Notes under the pieces: model-generated
Seen by the model: only the letters and a program-made list of their open reading frames with translations
Database searches by the model: none
What the model was told of the DNA's origin: nothing
Made by a program: the position numbers and the translations under genes
Source: HyVt-337 sp964428895
GTDB taxonomy: Bacteria > Planctomycetota > Phycisphaerae > SM23-33
Assembly (NCBI GenBank): GCA_964428895.1
Contig: CAYRZU010000045.1
Span: 1-28,593, forward strand
Direction: 5' to 3'
Length of the DNA: 28,593 nt
Part shown: positions 26,969 to 28,593 of the stretch, in pieces
Position numbering within the stretch: the first letter of the stretch is position 1
Layout of the letters: each line of letters opens with the position of its first letter

Positions 26969-28593
26969 CTATCCCGTCGCGCCGCAGCACTTCTTGTACT
27001 TCTTGCCCGAGCCGCACGGGCAGGGGTCGTTTCGGCCGACCTTGGCCACGTCGCGCTTGATCGTTTCAACCTTCTTGGGTTGGGCCGCCTGCTGCTGGGC
27101 GGCGGCATCGCGGGCCACGCCGTCGTAGGCGCTCATGGCCTCGTGGGCCATGTTGGAAATCTCGAACACGCTGTTGACCTGCCGCTGCCCGGCGAGGCGG
27201 ACCTTGAAGATCATGTCGGTGACCTTCTCGCGGATGCCGTCCATCATGGCGTAGTACATCCGCCCGCCCTCGCGCTTGTACTCCACGCGGGGGTCGCGCT
27301 CCGCGTAGGCCCGCAGGCGAATGCCGTCCCGCAGATGGTCCATCATCCACAGGTGGTCCTTCCACGAGCTGTCGTAGATCTGCAGCAGCACGTACCGCTC
27401 CAGCTCGGTCATCTCCCACCGCAGGAACTTCCAGCCGGCTTTGGTGACCATGTCGATCACGTCGCCGTCGAAGTCATCGGCCGTCAGGGCCGTCGCGAAC
27501 GCCTCCCTCGCGAACTCGATGGCCGCATCGACCGTGGGCTCGGCCCCGATCGCCGTGACGATCCTCGCCCGCAAGACATCCTCTCGCCGGGCCTCGTCGG
27601 CGTCGGCGACCAGCAGTTCCCGCAATTCCCGAACGCGCTTGCCGCGAAGGTCCTCAACGGTGTAGGCCCGGTCGAACTTGCGGTTGGCCCAGTCGATCAG
27701 CGTGCCGAGGGCGTAGACGTTCTCCGAACCGTGCTGGACCACGGTCTGCTCCAGCACATCTTCGACCGGATAGGTCACTTCCTGCCGCTGGTAGGCCTCT
27801 CGCACCTTGGCCTGCAGGAGTTCGGTGACTTCCTCGGCGTGCGTGTTCAGTTCGTCCGCGTTGACGTCGACGGTGAACTTGAACCGCGCCCATTCGGCCA
27901 GCGACTCTCGGGCGTACCCCTCCTGGAGGAACTTGCCCAGTTCGCCGAATTCGAAGGCGTCGATTCGCTCGAAGGCCGACTCGGTCAGTTGCTGTTCGAC
28001 CTGGTCGGGCGTCATGTCGCGCAACTGGTTCTGGGAGATATTCACCTCAAAGCGGCTCATCGCCCAGCCGCTCAGGCCTCGCAGGTCCCACTCGCCCGGC
28101 TCGACATCGACGGACATGTACTCGCCCAGCGTCACCGAGGTGTCCTCGAGCACTTCATCCTTGGCCCATCGCCGCAGATCGTCTTCCAGGCCGGGCAGGT
28201 CCGCGGGCTCTTTGGCGCTGATCTGCTCCGGCGAGACGTTCAACTGTATGTTCTGCCGGGCCCACTCGGCAATGGTCCGCGCGACGTAGTCGCCTTCCAG
28301 ATAATCGGCCACCGCCTGTTCGATGGAATCGCCCAGCATCTCCATGACCAGGCCTTCCAGATCGCGGCCTTCGAGGATGCGTTGGCGCTGGCTGTAGTAG
28401 CCCCGCCGCTGAAAGTCCATGACCTCGTCGGTTTCCAGCAGGTGCTTGCGGATGTCGAAGTTCCGCTCCTCCACCTTCCGTTGGGCCCGTTCGATGCCGT
28501 TGGAGATGCGCCGGTCCTCAATGGCCATATCGCCCTGCAGGCCCAGCCAGCCCAACACGCGAACCGCCCACTCGCCGGCGAAGATGCTCATCA
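26969..28593 (-). CDS. secA: Preprotein translocase ATPase SecA, C-terminal part (runs off right edge)
   Basis: The last 540 codons or so of SecA, the motor that pushes proteins through SecYEG. At the start MSIFAGEWAV and KVEERNFDIRKHLLETDEVMDFQR are typical of the region after the DEAD motor. Near fragment residues 397-460 ERYVLLQIYDSSWKDHLWMMDHLRDGIRLRAYAERDPRVEYKRE is the helical scaffold. The zinc-binding SEC-C end NDPCPCGSGKKYKKCC is at about 521-536. Between these, residues about 75-395 are far longer than in E. coli SecA (roughly 120 there, from memory) and contain W-A repeats, a layout I associate with planctomycete SecA. The N-terminal motor domain lies beyond 28593. The gene stops 4 bases before the small SEC-C gene. 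Confidence 0.96.
   Translation of the reverse strand, partial: MSIFAGEWAVRVLGWLGLQGDMAIEDRRISNGIERAQRKVEERNFDIRKHLLETDEVMDFQRRGYYSQRQRILEGRDLEGLVMEMLGDSIEQAVADYLEGDYVARTIAEWARQNIQLNVSPEQISAKEPADLPGLEDDLRRWAKDEVLEDTSVTLGEYMSVDVEPGEWDLRGLSGWAMSRFEVNISQNQLRDMTPDQVEQQLTESAFERIDAFEFGELGKFLQEGYARESLAEWARFKFTVDVNADELNTHAEEVTELLQAKVREAYQRQEVTYPVEDVLEQTVVQHGSENVYALGTLIDWANRKFDRAYTVEDLRGKRVRELRELLVADADEARREDVLRARIVTAIGAEPTVDAAIEFAREAFATALTADDFDGDVIDMVTKAGWKFLRWEMTELERYVLLQIYDSSWKDHLWMMDHLRDGIRLRAYAERDPRVEYKREGGRMYYAMMDGIREKVTDMIFKVRLAGQRQVNSVFEISNMAHEAMSAYDGVARDAAAQQQAAQPKKVETIKRDVAKVGRNDPCPCGSGKKYKKCCGATG
26984..27034. repeat. Duplicated SEC-C coding segment, copy in secA
   Basis: The partner of 26749-26799, encoding the zinc-binding end of SecA. 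Recombination between the two would delete the small gene or part of the secA tail. Confidence 0.85.
27470..28279 (-). repeat. Repeated W-A module coding region in secA
   Basis: Four related units, with W at fragment residues 110, 176, 234 and 301, share the pattern hydrophobic-x-x-W-A-x-x-x-F/I...V...L...V..L, for example LAEWARFKFTVDVNADEL and LIDWANRKFDRAYTVEDL. Spacings are 66, 58 and 67 residues. A fifth, weaker copy (FAREAFATALTADDF) follows at about 360. This is repetition at protein level; the DNA has diverged. Confidence 0.6.

Overview
The window is a GC-rich, densely coded bacterial chromosome segment with no phage, plasmid or CRISPR content. Its gene content points to a Planctomycetota-like bacterium, perhaps Phycisphaerae or a relative. 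The pointers are a SecA with a greatly enlarged C-terminal half, an FHA protein, a Lys/Ala-rich N-terminal tail on UvrA, paralogous membrane proteins of no known family, and large exported helical-repeat proteins. This lineage call is an inference from gene style. No rRNA or tRNA is visible to confirm it.

Layout. 1-1203 (-): the first 401 codons of uvrA. 1323-2624 (+): a PHP-domain metallo-phosphoesterase. 2621-6906 (-): a probable five-gene operon, in transcription order an exported helical-repeat/beta-sandwich protein, an RNase HII-like nuclease, two tandem paralogous membrane proteins and a STAS-domain protein. 7122-8658 (+): manC and ruvX. 8655-9281 (-): an FHA protein. 9404-10588 (+): hemW. 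10697-13596 (+): a TlpA-like thioredoxin, a coiled-coil lipoprotein and a kinase-like/deoxyribosyltransferase-like fusion. 13593-18944 (-): a complete ISC iron-sulfur assembly operon, iscR-iscS-iscU-iscA-hscB-hscA-fdx, in the classic proteobacterial order, driven by a near-consensus promoter with a dyad over its -10 and start region. 19131-19757 (+): an UlaG-like metallo-beta-lactamase-fold hydrolase, divergent from iscR. 19800-20222 (-): a second Rrf2 regulator. 20293-22044 (-): a glycogen-synthase-like glycosyltransferase. 22193-23494 (+): a LarA-family nickel-pincer enzyme. 23505-24098 (-): a membrane-anchored UPF0145 protein. 24286-24849 (+): a CsgG/LpoB-like lipoprotein. 24877-25487: a REP-associated tyrosine transposase bracketed by three covarying REP hairpins. 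25500-28593 (-): the 3' half of secA, a small SEC-C protein that looks like a copied secA tail, and carA.

How the genes work together. The ISC block is a self-contained pathway: IscS supplies sulfur, IscU is the scaffold, HscA/HscB release the cluster with help from the IscU LPPVK motif, IscA is a carrier, ferredoxin gives electrons and the Rrf2 protein probably senses cluster status. Other Fe-S or radical-SAM enzymes such as HemW may be its clients. The rest is mostly housekeeping (DNA repair, secretion, pyrimidine/arginine synthesis, GDP-mannose supply) mixed with uncharacterised genes.

The best candidates for new biology are the SecA with repeated W-A modules and its duplicated SEC-C tail, the RNase HII-like protein lacking the GRG motif, the degenerate P-loop/deoxyribosyltransferase-like fusion, the tandem membrane paralogs beside a STAS protein, the iscR operator and the REP/transposase unit. 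There is no gene-free stretch longer than about 220 bases.
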